DNA of 64,000 bases, taken from contig CAISPN010000119.1 of assembly GCA_903887375.1 (NCBI GenBank), forward strand, positions 1-64,000, read 5' to 3'. Shown piece after piece: positions 28,289 to 36,933 of the stretch. A program made the translations under genes and the position numbers. This DNA is from an uncultured cyanobacterium. Lineage in GTDB: Bacteria; Cyanobacteriota; Cyanobacteriia; Cyanobacteriales; Microcystaceae. How positions within the stretch are numbered: position 1 is the stretch's first letter; every line of letters starts with the position of its first letter. The notes beneath the pieces were generated by a model. The model was not told where the DNA came from. It worked only from the letters and a program-made list of their open reading frames with translations, and made no database searches.

Positions 28289-29239
28289 CTAGGGACGATA
28301 ATAATCATGAGAAAGATAGGGAACCGAGATTATTTTCCCTTGGGTATGATGATCTACTTCAATTTCTAATCCTTCTCCACCTGCTTTGCTTTTGATATAG
28401 GCTAATCCTATTACTTCTCCTGAAATAGTTTTCTGGCAACTAGTCACGGTACCTATTCGCTCTTGCTCTAGATAAATAGGACTACCTTCTGGTACTTGTT
28501 TATTCAAGCTAATTCCCCACAATCTCTGTTTGACTCCTTGGTAGGTATTCAGACGAGCAATAGTTTCTTGTCCTATATAGCAGCCTTTAGTAAAAGATAT
28601 TGCCCGCCATAATCCAGCCTCAAGAGCATTGTAATCTTCAGTGAGCTCGCGACCAGGGTGGGGTCTGCCTTGGGTGATGCGCAGCTCTTCTTGCTCTTGC
28701 GGGGAAAGTGTAACCATTCCCAATGCAATTAAGCGCTCTTTATAGCTAGAATATTCCTGCTCTGCAATAAAGAGAGTATATCCTGGTAGATCTAGTCCTG
28801 TCCCAACAGCAATCCTGCTAGATCCAACAGACTGGTGATCTCCGTAATTAACAGCAGTTAACTCAAGAGGCATTACTTGCTGTAGTAATTCTTCGGAATT
28901 TTTTCCTATTATTTTCAATACTCGATACTTAGCGGTTATATCTTGAATCTGCACTTGATCTGCTGGAAATATATAGCGATCTATCCACTGGTAGAGAAAC
29001 TCGCGGCGCTCTCTGGAAACCAAGATCCAGATGGCATCTTCTAAATTGTAAATAGTAGCCAAATCAAGAGTTCTAGCTGTAGAGTTGACAAAAACACTAT
29101 CAATTCCTTGCCCAACTGACAAACTATTGATATCGTTGGTGGTTTGGTTATGAAGAAACTGTTGGCGATCTTTGCCAGTTAGCTCTAAAATTGCCCAATT
29201 TTCTGGATCTATTAACTTTACTGTCTCATCTTTATTCAT
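28289..29239 (-). CDS. ygfZ: YgfZ/GcvT-family folate-binding protein
   Basis: A tetrahydrofolate-binding protein of the YgfZ group, which supports assembly or repair of some Fe-S enzymes under oxidative stress. The hallmark is FTKGCYIGQETIARL, which contains the conserved K-G-C-Y-x-G-Q-E, near residue 210. The N-terminal LTGKDRQQFLHNQTTNDIN block is also typical. The ATG at 29237-29239 overlaps the preceding peptidase stop by 8 nt, so translation is probably coupled. A TTG four codons upstream is less likely. Confidence 0.9.
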   Translation of the reverse strand: MNKDETVKLIDPENWAILELTGKDRQQFLHNQTTNDINSLSVGQGIDSVFVNSTARTLDLATIYNLEDAIWILVSRERREFLYQWIDRYIFPADQVQIQDITAKYRVLKIIGKNSEELLQQVMPLELTAVNYGDHQSVGSSRIAVGTGLDLPGYTLFIAEQEYSSYKERLIALGMVTLSPQEQEELRITQGRPHPGRELTEDYNALEAGLWRAISFTKGCYIGQETIARLNTYQGVKQRLWGISLNKQVPEGSPIYLEQERIGTVTSCQKTISGEVIGLAYIKSKAGGEGLEIEVDHHTQGKIISVPYLSHDYYRP

Positions 29240-30521
29240 ATTTTTGATCAAATGTTGGTTTGATGATTGTCACTGCATAACGCTCTACGCCGAGATACTT
29301 CTGGGCAATGATTTGCAAATTTTCCCTAGTTAGTTGTCTGATTTTAGCTGGGAGAGTCATGGCAACTTCTAGCGAGGCTATAGTACTATAATAGCCATAG
29401 AATTCAGCAAGCTGTTGTGGACTTTCTAAAGAAAAAAGGAAACTATGAGAAAGAATTTTTTGGGCTCTGAATAGTTCTTCTGCCTCTACTAGATTGGTCT
29501 GCAATTGAGTAATCTCCTGGATAATACTCTTTTCTACTGATTCTAGATTTTCTGTATTGAGATAAGCCCCAATGCAGAAAAGACCCGAATCACTCTGAAG
29601 GGAAAAGTGACTGGCAATATCATCTACTAATTGTCTTTGTTCCCTGAGAGTCTTAACCAGCCTAGAAGAGCGGCTACTGGCCAGGATTATTGAAATAAGA
29701 TCTAAAGCTAGGCTATCTTCTATATTTTGAACTCCCGGCCCTAACCAACCCATCAATAGACGGGCTTGAGTGATTCGAGGCAGTTCTATTTCTTTTCTTC
29801 TGATAGAGACTAAAGGGGGCTCAGCCTCAACTTCAAAATGAGGACATTCGGAAGGAGTACAAAAATCCCTAAACATATCCTCAACCAAAGTTAAGGCATG
29901 ATCCTGTTTAAGACCACCTACAACCACTACTGTCATGTTTTTAGGTTGATAGTGGGTTTGGTGAAAACAGCGAAGTTTTTGAACTGTATGCTGATAGAGT
30001 AACTCTTCTGAACCAATAATTGAGTCTTTGTAAGGATGCAATTGATAAATAGATTGAGAAAGTAGCTCAAAAGCGATAAAGTCAGGATCGTCATAGCAAC
30101 CTCTGAGTTCATCTAGGATAACTTCCCTCTCTCGATAAAATTCCTGCTCATCTATTTGAGCATGCAACATTATTTCTGCTAGAAGTGGCAATGTCGCATT
30201 TTGATATTCATTAGCTACTGTCAAGAAAAAGTGAGCATAGTCATAACTGGTAGAGGCATTAGTTGCTCCACCATTTTCTTCAATAACTCGATCAAAGACG
30301 CTAGGGGCAATTAATTGGCTACCTTTAAAAATCATATGCTCGAGAAAATGAGCTATCCCTTGCCAATTAGGGGGTTGCTTGATTGCTCCTGCTTTAACCC
30401 AAACGTCACTGACGGTTACTGGACTATTTGGCAAGTGTTTGTATACTAATTTCAGTCCATTGCTTAATATATGAAGCTGAGGAGGAGCGGGATCTATACT
30501 ATTTGATGGTTGAAGTTGCAA
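29232..30521 (-). CDS. M16-family zinc peptidase
   Basis: A processing-peptidase-type protein of 429 residues. The inverted zinc motif HFLEH is present in GIAHFLEHMIFKGS near 63-76, and the downstream Glu lies in the REREVILDELRGC region, so it has the catalytic half of the M16 fold. The C-terminal half contains the second M16 domain (QARLLMGWLGPG). It starts at a TTG (30519-30521) 12 nt after the mutM stop. Substrates may be short peptides or targeting peptides; none can be inferred. Confidence 0.9.
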   Translation of the reverse strand: MQLQPSNSIDPAPPQLHILSNGLKLVYKHLPNSPVTVSDVWVKAGAIKQPPNWQGIAHFLEHMIFKGSQLIAPSVFDRVIEENGGATNASTSYDYAHFFLTVANEYQNATLPLLAEIMLHAQIDEQEFYREREVILDELRGCYDDPDFIAFELLSQSIYQLHPYKDSIIGSEELLYQHTVQKLRCFHQTHYQPKNMTVVVVGGLKQDHALTLVEDMFRDFCTPSECPHFEVEAEPPLVSIRRKEIELPRITQARLLMGWLGPGVQNIEDSLALDLISIILASSRSSRLVKTLREQRQLVDDIASHFSLQSDSGLFCIGAYLNTENLESVEKSIIQEITQLQTNLVEAEELFRAQKILSHSFLFSLESPQQLAEFYGYYSTIASLEVAMTLPAKIRQLTRENLQIIAQKYLGVERYAVTIIKPTFDQKYE

Positions 30522-30533
30522 TCTCTTGATTTG

Positions 30534-31394
30534 TTATGTTGGACTTGCTTGACATTTGGGACAAAAATGGCTGGAGCGGCCTGCCAATTTGATTTTTTGA
30601 ATCAACCCTCCACAGATTCGGCAAGGTTGGCCGGCACGCCCATAGACCCAAGCCACTCCTCCATAGTTACCATTGATTCCAGTGACAGTACGAAAATCCC
30701 TGATGGTTGTTCCACCTTGCTCTATTCCCCTTTTGAGAACATTGACAACAGACTTTTGGAGATCTTGACAATTGCTTTTAGTCAATGAACAAGCGATAGT
30801 TTCTGGATGAATTCGACTCTCAAAGAGAGACTCATCAGCATAGATATTCCCAACTCCAGCAATGATACTTTGATCTAGAAGAATATTTTTGATTTTATTA
30901 TTGCGTTTGCTTAACCTGTCAATGAGGTAATCTACAGTAAAACCAGCAGAAAGAGGCTCTATTCCCAAACCCCCCAAAGAGGTGATTATACTTTCTGGGC
31001 TCATGCCAGCGGGAATTAGCCAGATCTTCCCAAAAGTACGAATATCAACAAAGCGCAATTCCTGGATTTGCCCAAAGAAAAAACGAACCCTAGTATGTTT
31101 AGAAAGTGGTTCGTATTGTTTGAGCCAGAGCAACTGACCAGTCATCCGAAGATGTACAGCTAGAAATCCACTATCTTCATCTCGGTCATTAGCCAATGAG
31201 GCAATCAGGTATTTACCCCTTCGAGACCAATTAATTATATGCAGGCCAACCAAAGACTGCCAGAAAAGCTCTTGATGTGGTACAGGGTGGGCGATGGTTC
31301 TCTCTAGAAGCACCTGCCCACCTGTTATAGTCAAGCCAGAAGTAGCTTGATTGAGTCCTGTACAAACTATCTCAACTTCAGGAAGTTCGGGCAC
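30534..31394 (-). CDS. mutM: Formamidopyrimidine-DNA glycosylase
   Basis: MutM (Fpg) removes 8-oxoguanine and ring-opened purines and nicks the abasic site. The catalytic N-terminus MPELPEVE is intact with Pro2 and Glu3. The H2TH region contains SIIAGVGNIYADESLF, and the C-terminal zinc finger has CRICG and CPKC. The length of 286 residues is standard. It begins 10 nt after psaE stops, so the photosystem gene and the repair gene very likely share a transcript. Confidence 0.97.
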   Translation of the reverse strand: MPELPEVEIVCTGLNQATSGLTITGGQVLLERTIAHPVPHQELFWQSLVGLHIINWSRRGKYLIASLANDRDEDSGFLAVHLRMTGQLLWLKQYEPLSKHTRVRFFFGQIQELRFVDIRTFGKIWLIPAGMSPESIITSLGGLGIEPLSAGFTVDYLIDRLSKRNNKIKNILLDQSIIAGVGNIYADESLFESRIHPETIACSLTKSNCQDLQKSVVNVLKRGIEQGGTTIRDFRTVTGINGNYGGVAWVYGRAGQPCRICGGLIQKIKLAGRSSHFCPKCQASPT

Positions 31395-31404
31395 TTTTTT
31401 CTAC

Positions 31405-31638
31405 TTAGCTTTTTTTAGTAGCAGCAGCAGAAATCTGTTGTAACTCGCTTTCGGCAAAGTTATTAGTGTTGAGACCAGATGCACTACCACTAAATCCGTT
31501 ATAGTTGACTTTCTCAAAACGAACAATCACAGGATAGCGGATAGCGGTTTTTTCAACGCTAACTACAGTACCGACATCCCCATACCAATACGATTCTTTG
31601 CGTAAAACTCTAACTTTTGCTCCACGTTCTAATGCCAT
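31405..31638 (-). CDS. psaE: Photosystem I reaction centre subunit IV (PsaE)
   Basis: A 77-residue SH3-like protein on the stromal side of photosystem I that stabilises ferredoxin docking and cyclic electron flow. The signature [20 protein letters not shown] is near-consensus, followed by [18 protein letters not shown] and [14 protein letters not shown] lies about 9 nt before the ATG. It heads the psaE-mutM-peptidase-ygfZ run. Confidence 0.97.
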   Translation of the reverse strand: MALERGAKVRVLRKESYWYGDVGTVVSVEKTAIRYPVIVRFEKVNYNGFSGSASGLNTNNFAESELQQISAAATKKS

Positions 31639-31666
31639 AAGTTCTTACCTTTTTTTAGTTAAAACC

Positions 31667-31685
31667 GGCGCTATGCGAATGCGCC
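31667..31685 (-). promoter_or_regulatory. GC-rich hairpin in the psaE leader
   Basis: GGCGC and GCGCC arms (31667-31671, 31681-31685) enclose a 9-nt loop about 28 nt upstream of the psaE start, in otherwise AT-rich DNA. It would form a small stem in the psaE 5' untranslated region. A regulatory role is an inference. Confidence 0.35.
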
Positions 31686-31759
31686 AAAAAAATGACTTTC
31701 TCTATTTAAACCATACTATTTTGTGCAGCCCTGTTGCATAACAAAAAGTTAAGTTTTTT

Positions 31760-32530
31760 TTACAATTCCAGAGATGGCCAATCGCTCTGGCGTCGATAGG
31801 AAATCATATCTTCAAATTGACGTAGCTGAACCTCTTTTAGGGTAAATATTTGAGGCTCACTCTCCATCCACTGGTCATTGAAACTGTTTAAAAGATTGGC
31901 CAAAACTGGGCGATCAATCTCTGGTTCGATTTCATTAAAATAACCTAGGGTGATGTGGGCAGCAAAATAATATCTTTGCTCTAGTCCAAGCCCAATTAGA
32001 TCTTCATTTTGGTAGATTGCTCTTCTCAATTCAATAACTTGCTGGTAGTCCTGCTCATTTTTAGGAACTAATCCTATAGCTAAAGCTCTAGGAAATACCA
32101 AAAACCCAAGTATCTGCCACTGTCCCAAAAAACTAGAATTGTTCTGTCGGTACTTGAGAAAACTCTGCGCAATACAATTATGCAACTGGGCTTCAAAATT
32201 GGGATTTTCGGCCAGAGCGGCCTTATAGTCGCGATCCCAAATTAAATCAGCTAAAGTTAGATGAAAACTCTCACAAGGGAGGGGAATCAGAAAATTAGAA
32301 GGTATTTGCTCTAATAATTGAGACTGGACTGATTCTAGATGCTTGTAAAAAGCTACATTCTCACTATCTTCAACAGATGGGGGAGTAATTACACTGTAAC
32401 CAGGAAAAGGCACAGCCTGTCCACCTAAAAACTTAGGCGAACTTTGGATGTTTTGTAGTTGGCTAGGGTAGCTAGATGGTAAGGTTAACTCCACTAGCCT
32501 ATTAACATATACTTGGTAAGTTTCGTCCAA
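31760..32530 (-). CDS. DUF1868-like 2H phosphoesterase-superfamily protein
   Basis: A 256-residue protein with two H-x-T/S motifs, FHLTLADL near 108 and AHITLGYF near 210, the hallmark of the 2H phosphoesterase/LigT-like fold. The N-terminal part (FLGGQAVPFPGYSVITPP) resembles DUF1868 proteins. Members of the superfamily hydrolyse cyclic phosphodiesters or 2'-5' linkages. The substrate here is unknown. It stands alone between psaE and the divergent holA. Confidence 0.75.
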   Translation of the reverse strand: MDETYQVYVNRLVELTLPSSYPSQLQNIQSSPKFLGGQAVPFPGYSVITPPSVEDSENVAFYKHLESVQSQLLEQIPSNFLIPLPCESFHLTLADLIWDRDYKAALAENPNFEAQLHNCIAQSFLKYRQNNSSFLGQWQILGFLVFPRALAIGLVPKNEQDYQQVIELRRAIYQNEDLIGLGLEQRYYFAAHITLGYFNEIEPEIDRPVLANLLNSFNDQWMESEPQIFTLKEVQLRQFEDMISYRRQSDWPSLEL

Positions 32531-32655
32531 TCGCTTATCCTTTTTCTCTATTTACAATGTTTAAATTCTAGTTTATCGCACAAACTCAACTGCTCTAACA
32601 TTTCAGAGAGCTTTTAGTTTACTTGTTCTTTTTTAAATTCAAAAAATGATTTGTT

Positions 32656-33645
32656 ATGCCTGTGTACTTTTTTTGGGGAGAGGATGAATTCAGCCTAGAA
32701 CTTGAGGTCAAAAGGTTAAAATTGGCAATAGTTGATTCTAATTGGCAGGATTTTAACTTCAGCCAGATTAATGGTGAAGATAGCCAGGCTCATACTCTAG
32801 CTCTAGCAGAAGTAATGACGCCAGCTTTTGGTGGTGGCGCAAGACTGGTCTGGGTAAAGGATTCAAATCTGGCTCAACAATGTTCGCAATCTCTTCTAGA
32901 TGAGCTCAAAAGAGTGCTTCCTGCCATTGGTGAAAATGGGCATCTTTTGCTAACCAGTACTAAAAAACCCGACAGTCGTCTCAAATCGACTAAGTTTCTG
33001 CAAACTATTGCCGAGTTTAAAGAATTTTCTCTGCTATCAGCTTGGAAAACGGAGGAAATTGCCGTAGAGATTAAACGTATTGCTCAAAGGCTAAATGTCA
33101 ATTTGACTAATGATGCTCTAGATCTTTTGGTAGAGTCTCTTGGCAATGATTCTAGAAGCATTTGGAGTACTTTAGAGAAACTCTCGCTCTATCAGTTATC
33201 CTTCCCAAGTCCTCTATCAGCCAAAGCCATTGCTCCTTTGGTAAATATTTCTTCTCAAAACAGCCTGCAATTAGCCCTTGCCCTGCGCGAGGGCAAAACT
33301 TCACAAGCTTTAACCTTAGTAGACGATCTGCTCAGCCAAAACGAACCGGCATTGAGAATTGTGGCAACTTTAGTTGGACAGTTTCGTACATGGGCTTGGA
33401 TCAAGTTACAAATCGAAAACGGTGAAAAAGATGAGGCCAAAATCGCCTCATCGGCAGGCTTAAATAATCCCAAGCGTCTGTATTTTCTCAAACAAGAAAT
33501 ACAATCAATCAACGGCAAGAAACTTACAAATGCTCTATCTCATCTTCTAGAGCTCGAATATGGTCTCAAAAGAGGAAACGATCCACTAACAATTCTCCAG
33601 AGTAAGGTTATTGAAATTTGCCAGATCTTCAATCAAAAGAAATGA
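32656..33645 (+). CDS. holA: DNA polymerase III subunit delta
   Basis: HolA opens the sliding clamp as part of the clamp loader. The 329-residue protein starts with the typical MPVYFFWGEDEFSLELEV, lacks a Walker A site as expected for delta, and has the helical collar at the C-terminus (YGLKRGNDPLTILQSKVI). It converges on the 33654-34061 membrane protein gene with an 8-nt gap. Confidence 0.92.
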   Translation: MPVYFFWGEDEFSLELEVKRLKLAIVDSNWQDFNFSQINGEDSQAHTLALAEVMTPAFGGGARLVWVKDSNLAQQCSQSLLDELKRVLPAIGENGHLLLTSTKKPDSRLKSTKFLQTIAEFKEFSLLSAWKTEEIAVEIKRIAQRLNVNLTNDALDLLVESLGNDSRSIWSTLEKLSLYQLSFPSPLSAKAIAPLVNISSQNSLQLALALREGKTSQALTLVDDLLSQNEPALRIVATLVGQFRTWAWIKLQIENGEKDEAKIASSAGLNNPKRLYFLKQEIQSINGKKLTNALSHLLELEYGLKRGNDPLTILQSKVIEICQIFNQKK

Positions 33646-33653
33646 ATAATTTA

Positions 33654-34061
33654 CTAGCGCCTTCCGTTGGCATAAAATTGGTAGGTTGCCTGCCCTATCA
33701 TCCATGTAAGCGAGAAAAAAGCAAGGGCAAGGGCAAAACTCCCAATATAAGGAACAAACAAACCAATTCCGAAAATAATTAACCAAGTAAAAATGCCCAG
33801 AGCAAAAGCTCCCAATGCCCCAAATAGATTGCCAATGTAAGCGAGTATGTCTTGTCCTTTGGGAAAACCCCAATGTTTGCCGATATCCCACATCATAATG
33901 ACATTGAGTAAAGCCAAAAGGAAAAATTTGAGGGTATAAAGTCCCGGAATAAGTCCCAGGATGCAGGCTCCCAAGGCATAGTCTAAAACCAACTGGCGAA
34001 TTTCCTGGAAAATACGTTCCCTTTTAGTAGACCTGTTTAGATCGAGATAGTCCTGATTCAT
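33654..34061 (-). CDS. Small multi-pass membrane protein, unknown
   Basis: A 135-residue protein with a charged N-terminus (STKRERIFQEIRQLVLD) and about four hydrophobic helices. It is Gly-rich in the third helix (IGNLFGALGAFALGIF). It looks like a conserved cyanobacterial integral membrane protein, but I cannot assign a family. Another open frame on the same strand overlapping its 3' end has no matching features and is treated as spurious. It is divergent from the TPR gene by 60 nt. Confidence 0.65.
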   Translation of the reverse strand: MNQDYLDLNRSTKRERIFQEIRQLVLDYALGACILGLIPGLYTLKFFLLALLNVIMMWDIGKHWGFPKGQDILAYIGNLFGALGAFALGIFTWLIIFGIGLFVPYIGSFALALAFFSLTWMIGQATYQFYANGRR

Positions 34062-34121
34062 CGGAAATTTGATAGTCTAATATGTTAATATTTTGCCCTA
34101 AAAGGGAAATAAAATTAAGTA

Positions 34122-35297
34122 ATGAAATATTTGAACTGGACTATTTTGGCAATACTTCTAATGGCACCGGTTCTCTCTTCGAAAAGTACCCTTGCCGAGC
34201 CAACGTCTTTAAAATTAAATGCCAACGATCCACTTTTGCCACCGATGCTCGATGGTAAATTAACTCCCTTTCGCGAGAGGCTATTGAGAGAATCTTGTGA
34301 AAAGCTTAACCAGCAAGCCCAAATTCTGCTCAACAAGGCTCAAGCCGATAAGGCTTTTACTCTTTGGTATAGAGAGCTTAATTTAAGACATTATCTTGGT
34401 ATCAAAGAGGAAATAGAAAGTTTAGGCAGAGTTGGAAAAATCGCTTGGAATAATAATAGACCTAATGACATCAAAATCATTACTAAAAAATTACAATCAA
34501 TTCAAGCAGATTTAGAAAATAATAAACAAATTAATCTCCAAACTCTTGATTTATTGTTCAATGCTTTTCAAGATGTACATAGTCTGGATGATTTACTATT
34601 AGTTCAGCAAAGAAAACTAGATCTAGTAGAAAAAGATTCTCTTGCGCAAGAAGCCGACTTAGAAGCTACAGCTAAAATTTACTTAGCCAAATTTGACTTT
34701 CCTGAGGCTGCCAAAATATATGAGATTTTATTAAAAAAAGTTCAATCTCGCTCTGATAGTGTGAAAGAGGCTGAATATCTCCAGAAGCTAACTGAAATAT
34801 ATGATCAACAGAGCCAACCAACAAGTTCTATTACCAATAAAGAAAGATTAGCCATTATCTATGGGCAAAAACAGCAATTTAATCTTTTAGTGAGCTTATT
34901 AATTTCTATAGGTAATGATTACCGAAGCCTTAAAGACTACCCAAGAGCAGTTGAAAATTATCAAAAAGCTTTTAATCTAGCCTGGTCTTTAAAGTATCTA
35001 GGTTTTGCTGAAGAAGCTCTTGGCAATATCGCTGATCTTTATGCTCAAAATAAACAATTTGACTACGCATTATCAGCTTATCGTTCTCTAATAGTTATAC
35101 AGAAAAAATCTTATAATTACTATGGCTTGATGCAAAGTTATGACAAAATGGGCGATATCTATTTCGCTAACCAAAATTATAATCTGGCCTTAGATTGCTA
35201 CAAAAACTCTTTGAAATTTGCCCAATCGCTCAAATACCAAACAGATGTCCTTATAAAGAAAATCCAAAAAACACAGCAAACCAGGGTTCAAAAATAG
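34122..35297 (+). CDS. Secreted TPR-repeat protein
   Basis: A 391-residue protein with an N-terminal signal-like segment (about 1-25, ending near TLA-EP). Helical repeats follow, the clearest TPRs being at about 265-380 (DYPRAVENYQKAFNLAWSL, FDYALSAYRSLI and YNLALDCYKNSLKFAQSL). TPR arrays act as protein-protein scaffolds. The likely location is the periplasm or thylakoid lumen. It ends 1 nt before the convergent ABC1 kinase gene. Confidence 0.8.
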   Translation: MKYLNWTILAILLMAPVLSSKSTLAEPTSLKLNANDPLLPPMLDGKLTPFRERLLRESCEKLNQQAQILLNKAQADKAFTLWYRELNLRHYLGIKEEIESLGRVGKIAWNNNRPNDIKIITKKLQSIQADLENNKQINLQTLDLLFNAFQDVHSLDDLLLVQQRKLDLVEKDSLAQEADLEATAKIYLAKFDFPEAAKIYEILLKKVQSRSDSVKEAEYLQKLTEIYDQQSQPTSSITNKERLAIIYGQKQQFNLLVSLLISIGNDYRSLKDYPRAVENYQKAFNLAWSLKYLGFAEEALGNIADLYAQNKQFDYALSAYRSLIVIQKKSYNYYGLMQSYDKMGDIYFANQNYNLALDCYKNSLKFAQSLKYQTDVLIKKIQKTQQTRVQK

Positions 35298-35298
35298 A

Positions 35299-36933
35299 TC
35301 AAGAACGCTCTATGAGCATCATTTTCCAGAAATAGCGCACAAAAAACATAGCTGAAAGACCAGCTAAACCAAAAGCCAAAAATGTCCAGTGTTTATGTGG
35401 GCTTGAAGATAACAAAATACCAATAATAGTAGAAAATCCTGCCAAAAAAAGATTAACTAATGTTTTACTCAATAGATCTACTTTTTTGAGTAACTTTTCA
35501 TTTTCAGAAGATCTCAGTTTGAGTTCGTAGCTTGTCTGTTCTAATAGATTTATTACTTTACTGTTGCCTCCACTATTAGTGAAGACTTGCTTAACAATTT
35601 GGCTAAATCCCTGAGCAACAGTGATTAGCCTTTTCTCTGGTGTGTTGCCCATTGTGATAGTTTTGACAAAGGGTTGACTTGCCAAGATTAGATTATATTC
35701 AGGATTAAGAGATCTAGCAACCCCATCTAAGGTCATTAAGGACTTGAGAATGAAAGTCATCTGGGCTGGTAGACGAAAGGGCTGCTGTTTAAATATCAAA
35801 GTTATCTCAGCGCTCAAATCCCCGAACATTTGCAAATTAATTGGTTTGTCACGAAAGCGCTCTAGTAAAAAAGAAATAACTGATTTGAGCGCGTAAAGAT
35901 CAGTGCTAGGCTCAATTAACCCCATATAGATCAGGCTTTCAGTGACTTTCTCGGTATCTTTATTGAGTATGGCAAAAAAAGTCTCAATCATTTGGCCTTG
36001 ATTCATTGATTTGACCTGGGACATAGTCCCAAAGTCATAGAAAATCAATTCACCATTAACGGTGACGGCCATATTGCCTGGGTGGGGATCAGATTGAAAA
36101 AAACCATCTAGAAGCAATTGTTTCAAATAGGAGCATATCCCCAGTTGGATAACATCATTGAGATTGATACCCTGCAATTCTAAAGCGGCTCTATCATTGA
36201 TTTTTACTCCAGGTAAATATTCCAATGTCAACACCCTATTAGTTGTCAGTTGCCAATATATTTTGGGGACTTTGATTTTCTCCTCATCTTTAAAATTTAA
36301 CCTGAAGCGCTCTGCATTTTTTCCTTCATTGAGATAGTCAATTTCCAAAAAAAGAAGATTAAAAAATTCTTGATAGATCTTCTCTAGATTGTATTTACGC
36401 AGACTCTTAATGTAGATATTTAAAAATTGAACACCTTGATTAAGAACTTGGAAATCCAATTCAAATAGTTCTCTTAAACTTGGACGTTGAACCTTTACAA
36501 CAACCTTATCCCCATTAAAAAGTTCTGCTAAATGAACTTGACCTAAGCTAGCACAAGCTAGTGGTTCAATCTCAAAATTGGCAAAAATTTCTTCTATGGG
36601 CCGGCCAAATTCACTCTCAATAGTATCTAGAACTAAATTAGAGTCAATCGCTGGAACTTGATCTTGTAATTTGCTGAATTCTTGAACATATTCTACAGGA
36701 ATTAAATCTGCCCTTGTTGAAAGAGATTGGCCAATCTTAATAAAAGTAGGACCTAAGGCAAGAAATTGATTAGTTAGCCATTTGGCACGCTGCTTGCGAG
36801 TTGATAAACTACGATTGCGAGTAAAAAAATCCCAGCATAACTGAGATAAAAAACGCATAATTACAGAGGCTATCTGTAACTGACGTAGCCAAGGATTTCT
36901 AGTTTTTAATTTCCAGTTACTAGAAAATATCAT
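35299..36933 (-). CDS. ABC1/UbiB-family atypical kinase
   Basis: A membrane-associated kinase-like protein of the ABC1 (AarF/UbiB/ADCK) family, linked in many lineages to quinone or lipid metabolism. It shows the family-specific KxGQ element (IKIGQSLSTRADLIP), the Ala-rich loop ASLGQVHLAEL that replaces a Gly-rich loop, VVKVQRP with the catalytic Lys, DPHPGN and FYDFGTM. Two C-terminal hydrophobic segments (about 490-540) could anchor it. The ATG at 36931-36933 overlaps the upstream kinase-like gene stop as ATGA; the frame also extends to 36957. Confidence 0.92.
   Translation of the reverse strand: MIFSSNWKLKTRNPWLRQLQIASVIMRFLSQLCWDFFTRNRSLSTRKQRAKWLTNQFLALGPTFIKIGQSLSTRADLIPVEYVQEFSKLQDQVPAIDSNLVLDTIESEFGRPIEEIFANFEIEPLACASLGQVHLAELFNGDKVVVKVQRPSLRELFELDFQVLNQGVQFLNIYIKSLRKYNLEKIYQEFFNLLFLEIDYLNEGKNAERFRLNFKDEEKIKVPKIYWQLTTNRVLTLEYLPGVKINDRAALELQGINLNDVIQLGICSYLKQLLLDGFFQSDPHPGNMAVTVNGELIFYDFGTMSQVKSMNQGQMIETFFAILNKDTEKVTESLIYMGLIEPSTDLYALKSVISFLLERFRDKPINLQMFGDLSAEITLIFKQQPFRLPAQMTFILKSLMTLDGVARSLNPEYNLILASQPFVKTITMGNTPEKRLITVAQGFSQIVKQVFTNSGGNSKVINLLEQTSYELKLRSSENEKLLKKVDLLSKTLVNLFLAGFSTIIGILLSSSPHKHWTFLAFGLAGLSAMFFVRYFWKMMLIERS

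Noticed and set aside
33586-33891. A second open frame overlapping holA and the small membrane protein gene
   Set aside because: It is a shifted-frame shadow, without a plausible start site or protein-like pattern.
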